From contig JAJUJL010000011.1 in the NCBI GenBank assembly GCA_029265355.1, positions 62,001-126,000 on the forward strand: a DNA stretch of 64,000 bases. Direction: 5' to 3'. The stretch is from Chloroflexota bacterium. Its GTDB lineage: Bacteria; Chloroflexota; Anaerolineae; Anaerolineales; UBA4823. Below are positions 15,930-25,100 of the stretch, piece by piece. The notes below the pieces were generated by a model, which was given only the letters and a program-made list of their open reading frames with translations, searched no databases and was not told the origin of the DNA. The position numbers and the translations under genes are program-made. Numbering within the stretch: position 1 is the first letter of the stretch; every line of letters begins with the position of its first letter.

Positions 15930-18230
15930 ATGTCACCCACGCCTGAGGGTCAGCTTTCCCAGCCAATCATCCAACCCCGCCTCTCCCAGGAAAAGATCCG
16001 CCAATACCGTCGCGGCTGGATGGGTGTGGCGGCAGTGCCTGGCAGCGGCAAGACTTGGACGCTCTCCCTCCTGGCAGCCGACCTGATCAAGCGCGGCGCC
16101 CTGGCGGAAGACCAGGAAGTGCTGGTAGTCACCCTGGTCAATTCAGCGGTGGACAATTTTTATAGCCGGGTGAGCAGCTTCATCGAAGCTGCCGGGTTCC
16201 TGCCGCACACCGGATATCGCGTGCGCACTTTGCACGGGCTGGCTCACGATATCGTGCGCGAGCGCCCCGACCTGGCCGGCCTGGAGCAGAATTTCCAGAT
16301 CATCGATGAGCGCGAAGCCAACGCCATCCTCAAGGAGTCTGTCCACGCCTGGCTGCGCAGCCACCCCTACGACCTGGAGCATTACTACCTGCCCGATCTG
16401 GATGACAACCGCCGCGAGCAGCTCAACCGCGAAAAACTCCCCGATCTGGTCAGTGATGTAGCCCTGGCAATCATCCGCTATGCCAAAGACCAGCAGCTCA
16501 CCCCCGACCGCCTGGTCGAGCGCCTGGAAACGCTGCGCGTGCCTCTGCCGCTGTTGGAAATGGGCTCGGATATTTACAGCCTATACCAGCGCGCTTTGCT
16601 CTACCGCGGCGCAGTGGATTTTGACGATTTGATCCGCCTGGCTTTGGGCAACCTTCAACGTGACAGCAGTTTATTGGAGCGGCTGCGCTACCGCTGGCCC
16701 TACATCCTCGAAGACGAAGCTCAGGACTCGAGCCGATTACAGGAGGAGATTCTGTCTCTGCTCAGCGGCTCGAGCGAGCCCAATGGCCCGCCTGGCAATT
16801 GGGTGCGAGTCGGCGATCCCAACCAGGCGATCTATGAGACTTTTACCACCGCCAATCCGAAATATCTGCGCAATTTCTTGAACAGAAAAGGCGTCATCAA
16901 GCGTTCCCTGCCTGAATCGGGGCGATCCACTGCCTCGATCATCAAGCTGGCAAACTACCTGGCGCACTGGGCGAGCCAAAACCATCCATTGGAAATTGTC
17001 CGCGACGCCCTCGCTCCGGAACCAGCCATACTGCCCACCCCCCCAGGCGACCCACAGCCGAATCCACCCGATGACCCGAAAGGCATTCACCTGGTGCTGA
17101 CCAAGTTCACCGCTGAGGAGGAGATCAAAGCGGTGGCCGACTCGGTCGCCAGGTGGTTGCCCAAGCACCCCGAGTCCACCCTGGCAGTGCTGGTGCTGCA
17201 GAACAACCGCGCCGACCGCATTGCCGAAGAGCTGCGCCGACGGGGCGTCGAAGTGGTTGATAGCCTGCTGCGCAGCACCCAGGCTACCCGCCAGGCCAGC
17301 GGCGCTCTCACCCACCTGCTGCAATTTTTATCCAACCCCACCTCCGCCCGCTACCTGGCGCAGGCTTACCGTGTCTGGCGCCGCGAGGAGCGCCGGGAAG
17401 CGGATGAAGCCCGCGCACGCCTGGAGCGCGCCAGCGAGCTGCTGCGCAAATGCAACCGAGTGGAAGACTTTTTATGGCCAGGCGCAGAGCACGACTGGCT
17501 GGAACAAACCGGACTGGCAGAATCCGATCCGGCGGCGTATGATCAGCTCATCGAATTCCGCCGCCTGGCGCGCCGCTGGCAGACGGCGGTGCTCCTGCCG
17601 GTCGACCAGGTGCTGCTCACCCTGGCGCAAGACATTTTTACCCAGCCATCTGAGCTGGCGCTGGCGCATAAGCTCGCCAATCTGCTGCGCCAGGCCTCCC
17701 AGGGACATCCCTCCTGGGGTCTGAAAGATCTGACCACCGAGCTGGGCGTCATCGCCCGCAACGAGCGCCGCTTCATCGGCTTCAGCGAAGACGACCAGGG
17801 CTTTGATCCGCAGCAGCACAAGGGTAAAGCCATCGTCGCCACCATGCACAAGGCCAAAGGATTGGAGTTCGACCGGGTTTACCTGATGTCTGTCAACAAC
17901 TACGATTTCCCTTCCGGAGAAGAGTACGACGCCTATTACAGCGAGAAATGGTTTATCCGCGACCATCTCAATCTGCAAGCCGAGGCCCTGGCGCAATTGC
18001 AGCTCCTGCTAGAGCCTGCCCGCGATGAGTGGTACCAGGAAGGGCTGGCCTCCCGCACAGACCGCTTCAACCTGGTGCGCGAGCGCCTGCGCCTGTTGTA
18101 CGTGGGCATCACCCGCGCTCGTCGCCAGTTAATCATCACGTACAACACCGGCAGGCGAGGCGAGGCCAGGCCTGCCACGCCGCTAGTCGAGCTGTACAAT
18201 TATTGGGAACGCCAACAGATTGGAAGCTGA
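15930..18230 (+). CDS. UvrD/Rep superfamily 1 DNA helicase
   Basis: A 766-residue ATP-dependent helicase with all core motifs: Walker A VPGSGKT at about 36-42, motif II ILEDEAQDSSRLQ at about 260, motif III near GDPNQAIYETF, motif V MHKAKGLEFDRVYL near 640 and motif VI LYVGITRARRQL near 723. No nuclease domain follows, unlike AddA. The ATG at 15930 follows AGGGAGG in the end of the upstream gene; the frame remains open for 290 bases upstream but only as an antisense-like shadow inside the previous gene. With only 4 bases to the previous stop and 1 base to the next start, it is the motor subunit of a co-translated trio. Confidence 0.9.
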   Translation: MSPTPEGQLSQPIIQPRLSQEKIRQYRRGWMGVAAVPGSGKTWTLSLLAADLIKRGALAEDQEVLVVTLVNSAVDNFYSRVSSFIEAAGFLPHTGYRVRTLHGLAHDIVRERPDLAGLEQNFQIIDEREANAILKESVHAWLRSHPYDLEHYYLPDLDDNRREQLNREKLPDLVSDVALAIIRYAKDQQLTPDRLVERLETLRVPLPLLEMGSDIYSLYQRALLYRGAVDFDDLIRLALGNLQRDSSLLERLRYRWPYILEDEAQDSSRLQEEILSLLSGSSEPNGPPGNWVRVGDPNQAIYETFTTANPKYLRNFLNRKGVIKRSLPESGRSTASIIKLANYLAHWASQNHPLEIVRDALAPEPAILPTPPGDPQPNPPDDPKGIHLVLTKFTAEEEIKAVADSVARWLPKHPESTLAVLVLQNNRADRIAEELRRRGVEVVDSLLRSTQATRQASGALTHLLQFLSNPTSARYLAQAYRVWRREERREADEARARLERASELLRKCNRVEDFLWPGAEHDWLEQTGLAESDPAAYDQLIEFRRLARRWQTAVLLPVDQVLLTLAQDIFTQPSELALAHKLANLLRQASQGHPSWGLKDLTTELGVIARNERRFIGFSEDDQGFDPQQHKGKAIVATMHKAKGLEFDRVYLMSVNNYDFPSGEEYDAYYSEKWFIRDHLNLQAEALAQLQLLLEPARDEWYQEGLASRTDRFNLVRERLRLLYVGITRARRQLIITYNTGRRGEARPATPLVELYNYWERQQIGS

Positions 18231-18231
18231 C

Positions 18232-19137
18232 ATGCCAATCGCCCCTATTTTTCGAGTGAATGAGTTCGCTCTCAACCAGGGCAGCCTGCAGGATTTTGTC
18301 GACTGCCGTCGTCGCTTCTTGCTGCGCCATATCCGTCGCCTGGCCTGGCCCGCCATCGAGAGCGAGCCAGCCCTGGAAAACGAGCGCTATATGCAGCAGG
18401 GAGCGCGCTTTCATCACCTGTTGCACCAGCACCTGATGGGTGTGCCCGAGGCGCGCCTGTCTGCCATGCTGGCAGCCCGCCCCGCAGATGAAGACCTGCG
18501 CCGTTGGTGGGAAAACTACCTGGAATGGCGCGCCAACCCGCACGACTTCGCTGAACTGTGGCAGCCGCAGGCGCGTCTTTACCCTGAGCGCAGCCTGTCA
18601 GCCACCCTCGACGGCGGGGGGCAGCCGGTGCGCCTGGTTGCCAAGTTCGACCTGCTGGCTGTTCTGCCATCCACCGAAGAATCCGGTACAGCCCGCCTGC
18701 TCATCCTGGATTGGAAGACCTCTCGCCGTTCACTTTCCCGCTCCCACCTGGAAGGGCGCATGCAGACCCGCGTCTATCCCTACCTGCTGGCGCGGGCTGG
18801 CGAGCGCCTGCTTGGTCTCCCCGTTGACCCTGACCAGGTGGAGCTGGTCTACTGGTTTGCCGAGGAGCCGCTCAATCCAGCGCGCTTTCCTTACAGCCAG
18901 GCGCGCTTCCTGGAAGACCAACGCTACCTGAATGATCTGGCCACCCTGCTGCTGCGCTTGCAAGATGAAACGGATTTTCCCCTCACCCATGACGAACGCC
19001 GTTGCGCCTTCTGCACCTATCGCTCGCTGTGCGACCGCGGCGTCAGGGCTGGCGAACAAGCTGAGGCAGAAATCGAAACCGGGCAGGACTGGTTGCCCGA
19101 CCTCGATCTGGAACAAATCCAGGAGATCGAGTTCTAA
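18232..19137 (+). CDS. PD-(D/E)XK nuclease with [4Fe-4S] cysteines (AddB-C/Cas4-like)
   Basis: A 301-residue stand-alone RecB-type nuclease. The catalytic pattern is complete: H61/H62 in GARFHHLLHQ, D140 in RLVAKFD, D160-W-K162 in LLILDWKTS, and the QxxxY motif Q178-Y182. Four cysteines match the Fe-S nuclease arrangement of AddB, Cas4 and Dna2: C25 (FVDCRRRF) and C258/C261/C267 (CAFCTYRSLC). No cas gene or repeat array is nearby, so a role with the two upstream helicase-like proteins is far more likely than CRISPR adaptation. The ATG at 18232 has GGAAG upstream; a start four codons earlier would overlap the helicase stop. Confidence 0.9.
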   Translation: MPIAPIFRVNEFALNQGSLQDFVDCRRRFLLRHIRRLAWPAIESEPALENERYMQQGARFHHLLHQHLMGVPEARLSAMLAARPADEDLRRWWENYLEWRANPHDFAELWQPQARLYPERSLSATLDGGGQPVRLVAKFDLLAVLPSTEESGTARLLILDWKTSRRSLSRSHLEGRMQTRVYPYLLARAGERLLGLPVDPDQVELVYWFAEEPLNPARFPYSQARFLEDQRYLNDLATLLLRLQDETDFPLTHDERRCAFCTYRSLCDRGVRAGEQAEAEIETGQDWLPDLDLEQIQEIEF

Positions 19138-19162
19138 CCCCCCCCATGGAGCATTCTCGCCG

Positions 19163-21526
19163 ATGTTGAAGTGGCTGGAGCCTCCCGAGATGCGCGCCTC
19201 AACCGCCCTGCAGCAGGCGGTGGGTGGCAACCCGTTGGTTGCCGACACACTGGCGCGGCGCGGCTTCTCGCAGCCGCAGGCAGCGCTGGCATTTCTCCAC
19301 CCCGAGCGCTACCAACCTACACCCGCCGAGCAGCTTCCTGGCTTGTCGACGGCGGTGGATCGCCTGGAGCAAGCCCTGCAAAAGCAAGAGCGCATCTGGG
19401 TGTGGGGAGATTTCGATGTCGACGGGCAAACCGCCACCACAATTCTGGTTTCGATGCTGCAGGATTTGGGCGCTGATGTCCGTTACCATATCCCAGTGCG
19501 GGCCACCGAATCACATGGCATCAACCTGCCCTGGCTGGAGAAAATCCTGCAGCAGGGCGCCGACCTGTTGCTCACCTGTGATACCGGCGTCACCGCTTTC
19601 GAGGCTGTCGAATATGCCAGCCAGCAAGGCCTGGATATCATTATTACAGACCACCACGAACTGGCAACCAGCGCAAGCGACCCCGCGGCAGCCGTGCAAA
19701 GCGGAACCCCCAGGTTGCCTGCGGCTTGCGCTGTGGTGAATCCCAAGCTGCTGCCCCCTGGTCATCCCCTCTCTACCCTGCCTGGCGCTGGCGTAGCCTA
19801 CAAGCTGGCTGAAGCCATGTACACTCGCGCCGGCAATTCCCAGGCCTGCCAGGCGTTGCTCGACCTGGCAGCTCTGGGTATCGTCGCTGACCTGGCGATC
19901 CAGCAAGGCGAAACGCGCTACCTGCTGCAATTGGGGCTGGAAGTGTTGCGCCAAAACCACCGCCTGGGGCTGAGCACAATGCTCGAAATCGCTGAAGTTA
20001 ACCCCCAATTGCTCACCGAAGAGCACATCAGCTTCGTCATCGCCCCACGCATGAACGCCCTGGGGCGCCTGGGCGACGCCAATCCGATGGTCGAGTTGCT
20101 CACCACCCAGGATAGCGGGCGGGCGCGCAGCCTGGCTTACGAACTGGAGAGCCTGAACGCTTACCGCAAGCTGATCAGCGACCAGATCTTCCAGGGCGCC
20201 CAGGCGCAAATACAGGCAAACCCCAGTCTGCTGGACTCCTCCGTATTGGTGCTGGCTCACCCACAATGGGAAGCCGGCGTTCTCGGCCTGGTTGCCAGTC
20301 GCCTGGTGGAGAGCTATCATCGACCGGTGATCTTGCTGAAAGCGCCGCCCGGCGAGACCGCCCGAGGTTCAGCCCGTTCCATCGAGGGTGTGCACATCAC
20401 CGAGGCCATTGCCCGCCACCAGCGCCTGCTGGCTGGTTTTGGCGGGCATCCCATGGCTGCCGGGCTCTCCATCGCCCCCGAAAATATCCCCGAATTCCGT
20501 CGCGCTATCAACCGCACAGTACATGAGATGCTCGGCGGTGCACCGCAAGAAGGTACGCTGCAGATCGACGGCTATCTAACCCTCAGCGACCTGTCGCTCG
20601 AACTGGTGGCCGACCTGGAGCGCCTGGCGCCATTTGGTCCTGGCAACCCCCCCCTGACGCTGGCGCTGCGCAACGTCCAAATTACCTCGCACAGCACAGT
20701 GGGGAAAAACCAGGAGCATCTGCTGCTCACCGTCCAGGACCAATCCGGAAACGCCCAGCGCGTCATCTGGTGGCAGGGTGCAGGTTGGCCGCTGCCGGAA
20801 GGCGCGATCGATCTCGCAGTCAGCCTGCGCACCACTTCGTACAAAGGCCAGCGCGAGCTGCAAGTGGTCTGGCTGGACGCCCGCCCGATCCCATCGGCGC
20901 CTGAAACCATCCAGGCCGCTCCCTACCAGCCCGAAATCTTCGACCTGCGCCAGGAATTGCACCCGGAGCAAGCCCTGCTGCGCCTGCGCCAGCAATTTCC
21001 CTCGTTGCAGGTCTGGTGTGAAGGGGGCAGCCCAGGCGCCGTCCAAGGCCAAACACGCCTGGAGTTGAATGTTGGCGAGCCGCTGGCGATTTGGACGTCT
21101 CCTCCAGGCTCTGATGTGCTGCGACAGGTGCTTCACCGCCTGCGCCCTGGGCAGGTTTTCCTGTTCAACGCCAACCCCGGGATGGATGAACCCACCGCCT
21201 TCCTGGAGCGCCTGGCAGGCCTGGTCAAGCGCGCTATCAGCGCCCGCGATGGCGTGGTTGAGCTTGAAGCGTTGTGCGCCGCCACTGCGCAACACCTGGC
21301 AGTTGTGCGCACTGGATTGGAATGGCTGCAGGCGCGCGGCTACATCACCATCGTCTCCCGGCAAGATGACCGGTTGCAGCTCAAACCCGCAGACCGCCAG
21401 CAACCAGCGCAAGGGCAAGCCGCCCTCCCCCAAATCAGCGCCCGGCTGAAAGCCTTGCTGGAAGAGAGCGACGCCTATCGCCGCCACTACGCCACCGCTC
21501 CACCTCAATCGCTCATTCGCCTTTGA
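19163..21526 (+). CDS. recJ: Single-stranded-DNA exonuclease RecJ
   Basis: A 787-residue DHH-family 5'-3' exonuclease acting in recombination and base-excision or mismatch repair. Metal-binding motifs are intact: DFDVDG at 83-88, D140 in LLTCDTG, and TDHHE at 162-166. The DHHA1 region follows (VLAHPQWEAGVLGLVASRLVE, then GGHPMAAGLSI), and after it the OB-fold (ITSHSTVGKNQEHLLLTVQD). A C-terminal extension of about 200 residues ends in a winged-helix-like segment. It begins 25 bases after the nuclease gene, so it belongs to the same operon. The nearest Shine-Dalgarno (GGAG) is 11 bases from the ATG, slightly far. Confidence 0.93.
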   Translation: MLKWLEPPEMRASTALQQAVGGNPLVADTLARRGFSQPQAALAFLHPERYQPTPAEQLPGLSTAVDRLEQALQKQERIWVWGDFDVDGQTATTILVSMLQDLGADVRYHIPVRATESHGINLPWLEKILQQGADLLLTCDTGVTAFEAVEYASQQGLDIIITDHHELATSASDPAAAVQSGTPRLPAACAVVNPKLLPPGHPLSTLPGAGVAYKLAEAMYTRAGNSQACQALLDLAALGIVADLAIQQGETRYLLQLGLEVLRQNHRLGLSTMLEIAEVNPQLLTEEHISFVIAPRMNALGRLGDANPMVELLTTQDSGRARSLAYELESLNAYRKLISDQIFQGAQAQIQANPSLLDSSVLVLAHPQWEAGVLGLVASRLVESYHRPVILLKAPPGETARGSARSIEGVHITEAIARHQRLLAGFGGHPMAAGLSIAPENIPEFRRAINRTVHEMLGGAPQEGTLQIDGYLTLSDLSLELVADLERLAPFGPGNPPLTLALRNVQITSHSTVGKNQEHLLLTVQDQSGNAQRVIWWQGAGWPLPEGAIDLAVSLRTTSYKGQRELQVVWLDARPIPSAPETIQAAPYQPEIFDLRQELHPEQALLRLRQQFPSLQVWCEGGSPGAVQGQTRLELNVGEPLAIWTSPPGSDVLRQVLHRLRPGQVFLFNANPGMDEPTAFLERLAGLVKRAISARDGVVELEALCAATAQHLAVVRTGLEWLQARGYITIVSRQDDRLQLKPADRQQPAQGQAALPQISARLKALLEESDAYRRHYATAPPQSLIRL

Positions 21527-21550
21527 GCGTCTGGTAGGGAATGGTACAAT
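21523..21550 (+). promoter_or_regulatory. Promoter of the ClC gene
   Basis: TTGAGC (21523-21528), a 16-base spacer and TACAAT (21545-21550) overlap the end of recJ. A transcript starting near 21557 would have a leader of about 38 bases with GGAG before the ATG. Confidence 0.5.
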
Positions 21551-21594
21551 GGGACGCGCCCTGAGGCGAAAAACTCACACAGAAGCGGAGTAAG

Positions 21595-23604
21595 ATGCAA
21601 GGTTCGCAGATACGGAAGCTGCTTGCCAATCTGCAGCGGTCCGAAACCGTCTTGCACGTCGGCGTCGCGTTGCTTGTGGGGCTTGCCAGTGGCGCTGGCG
21701 TCTGGTTGTTCAAATTTTTGATCGAGCTGTTTCACAAGCTCAGTTTCGAGTCCCTGGCGCCTGCCTTGAGCAGCATCGCGCCCTGGATGGTTGCCCTGGT
21801 TCCAGCGACTGGCGGCATACTGGTCGGCCTGATCTCGCGCTACCTGGTTGGTCAGGAGCGCCACCACGGTGTCGCTGGTATCATGGAAGCCGTCGCCCTG
21901 GCGGGTGGGCGCTTGCGCTACACGCGCATCCCTGCCAAAGCTGTTGCCTCAGCCTTATCCATCGGCAGCGGCGCCTCGGTCGGTCCAGAAGACCCATCGG
22001 TGCAAATTGGCGCCAATATCGGCTCAATGTTTGGGCAGTGGCTGCGTTTATCGGATGAGCGTATGCGCTCGCTGGTTGCGGCTGGAGCGGCCAGCGGCAT
22101 CGCGGCTGCCTTCAATGCGCCCATTGCGGGTGTTTTTTTTGCCTTGGAAATTATCCTGGGTGAGATCACCTCGAATTCGATGGGTGTAATCGTTTTGGCC
22201 TCGGTCATTTCGGCTGTTTTCACCCAGGCCACCAGTGGCACCCAGCCTGCTTTTGCCGTACCTTCCTACGCTCTCAACTCTGCCTGGGAGCTGCTCTTTT
22301 ACCTGGGATTGGGTTTCCTGGCTGGACCAGTGTCTGCCCTGTATATTCGCTTGCTTTACCGCATTCACGAGTTGTACGACAACTTTCGCTCGCTGCCACG
22401 CTGGCTGCAAACCGGCCTGACCGGATTGCTGGTGGGAGGGGTGGGCATCTTCTTGCCACAGATCTTTGGCGTCGGTTACGAAACCATCGAAGCTGTGCTC
22501 AACAACCACTCGCCCGGCATCCTTGTGCTCCTGGCTTTGATGATCGCCAAGCTAGTGCTCACACCGATCAGCCTGGCAGGCGGATTCATGGGTGGTGTGT
22601 TTGCACCTTCTTTGTTCATCGGCGCGATGCTGGGCGGCGCCTTCGGGGAAATGGCTGCATGGCTATTTCCGGGACTGGAAATCAATCCTCCGGCGTTTGC
22701 TATGGTTGGAATGGCGGCAGTGCTGGCTGGCGCAGTGCACACACCGCTCACCGCCATCATTCTATTATTCGAGATGACCAACGATTATCATATTATCCTG
22801 CCACTCATGTTTTCGGTTGTGGTCAGCCTGCTGATCTCCCAGCGCCTGCAGGGCGAATCGGTTTACACACTCAGCCTGCTGCGTAAAGGCATCCGCCTCG
22901 ATCGCGGGCGCGATCTGGAGATCCTGGAGACGCTCACCGCAGGCGAGATCATGCGCCCCGCAGAGACGCTGCCTGCCTCCACCACCCTGGCTGAAGCAGC
23001 CGAATTCTTCCAACACAGCCGCCATCACGGCGCACCGGTGCTGGATGATGAGGGGCATTTGTTGGGTGTATTCACCATCCAGGACTTGGAGCAGGTGGAT
23101 CCCTCTGAATGGAATAATCGGGTGATTCTAGATGTCTGTTCGCGTCATCTGATTGTGGCATTCCCAGATGAAACTGCCGGCGCAGTGCTCGACCGCATGG
23201 GCAGTTATGATGTGGGTCGCATTCCGGTGGTCTCTCGCGAAGACCCCCAGCATCTGCTGGGTTTGGTACGTCGCGCAGACCTGGTGCGGGCTTATTCGCT
23301 GGCTTTGAACCGGCGCGCAGTCATGCGGCACAAAGCACATCAGATCCGCCTTGACGCCACCACGCACCCTGGTGTCAGAGTTCGCGAAGTGCAAATACAG
23401 TCCGGCGCAGCCTGTGAAAACAAGCGCATCCGAGAGATAGCCTGGCCACAAGACTGTATCCTTTCCACCTTGCGACGAGGACGGCGCGTTTTCATCCCGC
23501 ATGGCGATACCGTGCTGAGAGCGGGCGACGTTCTTGTGGCAGTTGTCGAAGGCGATGCCGGCAGCCTGCTGGAGCAGTTATGCTCTCCACAGATTCGGAC
23601 TTAA
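21595..23604 (+). CDS. ClC-family chloride channel/transporter with CBS pair and TrkA-C domain
   Basis: A 669-residue membrane protein. The ClC core spans residues about 15-425. The selectivity region GSGASVGPEDP contains the gating glutamate (E132), and GGVFAPSLFIGAMLGG is the second signature. The residue matching the internal 'proton glutamate' is Ile185 (NAPIAGVFFALEIIL), with Glu only at the preceding position. Two CBS domains (about 450-570) and a TrkA-C/RCK-C domain (about 590-665) follow, implying regulation by a cytoplasmic ligand. GGAG sets the start. Likely a chloride channel or an uncoupled transporter rather than a strict 2Cl-/H+ exchanger. Confidence 0.88.
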   Translation: MQGSQIRKLLANLQRSETVLHVGVALLVGLASGAGVWLFKFLIELFHKLSFESLAPALSSIAPWMVALVPATGGILVGLISRYLVGQERHHGVAGIMEAVALAGGRLRYTRIPAKAVASALSIGSGASVGPEDPSVQIGANIGSMFGQWLRLSDERMRSLVAAGAASGIAAAFNAPIAGVFFALEIILGEITSNSMGVIVLASVISAVFTQATSGTQPAFAVPSYALNSAWELLFYLGLGFLAGPVSALYIRLLYRIHELYDNFRSLPRWLQTGLTGLLVGGVGIFLPQIFGVGYETIEAVLNNHSPGILVLLALMIAKLVLTPISLAGGFMGGVFAPSLFIGAMLGGAFGEMAAWLFPGLEINPPAFAMVGMAAVLAGAVHTPLTAIILLFEMTNDYHIILPLMFSVVVSLLISQRLQGESVYTLSLLRKGIRLDRGRDLEILETLTAGEIMRPAETLPASTTLAEAAEFFQHSRHHGAPVLDDEGHLLGVFTIQDLEQVDPSEWNNRVILDVCSRHLIVAFPDETAGAVLDRMGSYDVGRIPVVSREDPQHLLGLVRRADLVRAYSLALNRRAVMRHKAHQIRLDATTHPGVRVREVQIQSGAACENKRIREIAWPQDCILSTLRRGRRVFIPHGDTVLRAGDVLVAVVEGDAGSLLEQLCSPQIRT

Positions 23605-23631
23605 GTTCTTTTCACAAGGAGACAAACCACT

Positions 23632-24426
23632 TTGCAGTTCATTGAGACTGAAGCCACTTTCGGCTTTGTTCCCCTGATGATCGTACTGTCTGGCAATCGT
23701 AGCCGGAGGAAATCCCAGGACTCTAATCCCTTGTTGTTGGCCTCTATTTCCTACGCCTCGACCTTGCTGCTGGCGAACTCAGGCGCCTTGCTGCTCAATC
23801 GCGTAGGGATCGAAGCCAATCCCTGGCTGCTCACCTTTATCCTCAGCGCTACTTTCCTGGGTGTACTACTGCCAATACTGAAAGAGCGCAAATTAATGCG
23901 CACGCCTTTTGGACAGGGCATGTTCATCACTGCCACGCTGGCAGACTTCGCCACGGTCATCCTGCTGACGGTTTACCTCAATGTTCAGGCGCGCGGCCTG
24001 GATCCCGAAATATTTTCGAATTGATTCCCATGGCGGTCTTCTGGCGCTCACTCAATCTGCGCGAGATGCTATCTGGCGGCATTTTATTGAACACCCACCT
24101 GTCATTAGCAATTGCCATCGTCGGTGTGCGCAGCGAGCTGCTCAGCCCTGCTGCTGGCACTGCTGCTGCGCAATACAGATGTTCATACCTTGCTCACATC
24201 GAAAACTGATGAGCGAGATGTTCGCGAGGTGACCATCAATAATGCCAATGTTTCGGGCAAACGCTTGCGAGATGTACACCTGCCCAGAGATGTGCTGGTG
24301 CTCTCAATTCGTCGCGGCGAAGATTTCATCATCCCTCATGGCAATGTGGAAATCGAGCTTTTCGACCGCCTCACCTTGCTGGGCTGCCTTCCCGACCTGG
24401 AAGAAGCTGAAGATATGTTCGCATGA
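23632..24426 (+). pseudogene. Decayed Kef/CPA2-type cation:proton antiporter with TrkA-C end
   Basis: Fragments of one antiporter lie in successive frames. First, 23632-24024 (TTG start, AAGGAG upstream) carries helices matching the middle of CPA2 antiporters (SATFLGVLLPILKERKLM and GMFITATLADFATVILLTVYL). Then a short piece follows at 24021-24209 (LAIAIVGVRSELLSPAAG). Finally, a third frame around 24112-24426 ends in a TrkA-C domain (VSGKRLRDVHLPRDVLVLSI). A complete protein would be roughly 500-600 residues; the N-terminal helices and a large middle part are missing and at least two frameshifts are present. It follows the ClC gene by 28 bases. Confidence 0.8.
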
Positions 24427-24503
24427 GAGAAAGCGGAAGAAATCACTCAACCGCAATAACCGACAATGATCAGGCTACCCGAGCACCGAGAACTGCATAA
24501 CAC

Positions 24504-25058
24504 ATGACCCGCATTTACCTCGTCCGCCACGGACAAACTGATTGGAATGTCGAGAGGCGCTGGCAGGGACACGCCGATATTCCTCTCAACGCCGTAGGGT
24601 TGGCGCAGGCTGAGCAAGTCGCCCACCGACTGGCAGGCGAACGGCTGCAAGCAATCTACTCCAGCGACCTGCAGCGCGCTCGCCAGACGGCTGAGGCACT
24701 CTCCAGGCGCACCGGTCTGCCTGTGCACCTGGACGCCCGCCTCAGGGAGATCCACCAGGGAGAGTGGCAGGGTCTTCTGGTAACAGAGATCGAAGCCCGC
24801 TATGGGGAGGCGTTCCAGCGACGCAGAATGGACCCCTACAATGTGACCCCACCCGGAGGCGAAACCGTTGAGCAGGTTCGCCAGCGAGTGGTGCAAGCCT
24901 TCGAGGACATCCTGGCCAGGCACCCCACTGAGCGTGTGGTGGTTGTCTCGCACGGCTTCGCCCTGGCGGTTGCCCAGGTGCACTACCAGGGATTGCCCAT
25001 CCAGCAAGCCTGGGAGATGATCCCTGACAACGATGAATGGCGCGTTTTAGAGTTATAG
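24504..25058 (+). CDS. Histidine phosphatase family protein (phosphoglycerate mutase-like)
   Basis: A 184-residue cytoplasmic phosphatase of the branch-2-like bacterial group. R8-H9-G10 (LVRHGQTDWN) supplies the phosphohistidine. YSSDLQRARQTAEAL supplies the second Arg, and LREIHQGEWQG and VVVSHGFALA the second His. These residues are complete, so the protein is probably active. Substrates in the family range from phosphoglycerate to alpha-ribazole phosphate and sugar phosphates, and nothing nearby (no cobalamin genes) narrows the choice. No strong RBS is seen before the ATG. Confidence 0.88.
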   Translation: MTRIYLVRHGQTDWNVERRWQGHADIPLNAVGLAQAEQVAHRLAGERLQAIYSSDLQRARQTAEALSRRTGLPVHLDARLREIHQGEWQGLLVTEIEARYGEAFQRRRMDPYNVTPPGGETVEQVRQRVVQAFEDILARHPTERVVVVSHGFALAVAQVHYQGLPIQQAWEMIPDNDEWRVLEL

Positions 25059-25100
25059 AGTCAACGCGATGCTGCGCGCTGCTCGCTAGAATGAACTGAC

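Noticed and set aside
18232-19137. Cas4-like nuclease as evidence of a CRISPR-Cas or Cas4-type adaptation locus
   Set aside because: No repeat array and no cas1, cas2 or effector gene is in the window; the tight linkage to two helicase-like genes and recJ fits recombination better.
21527-21594. Fluoride or other riboswitch before the ClC gene
   Set aside because: The leader is only about 38 bases and lacks the conserved fluoride-riboswitch core; a simple promoter and RBS explain it.
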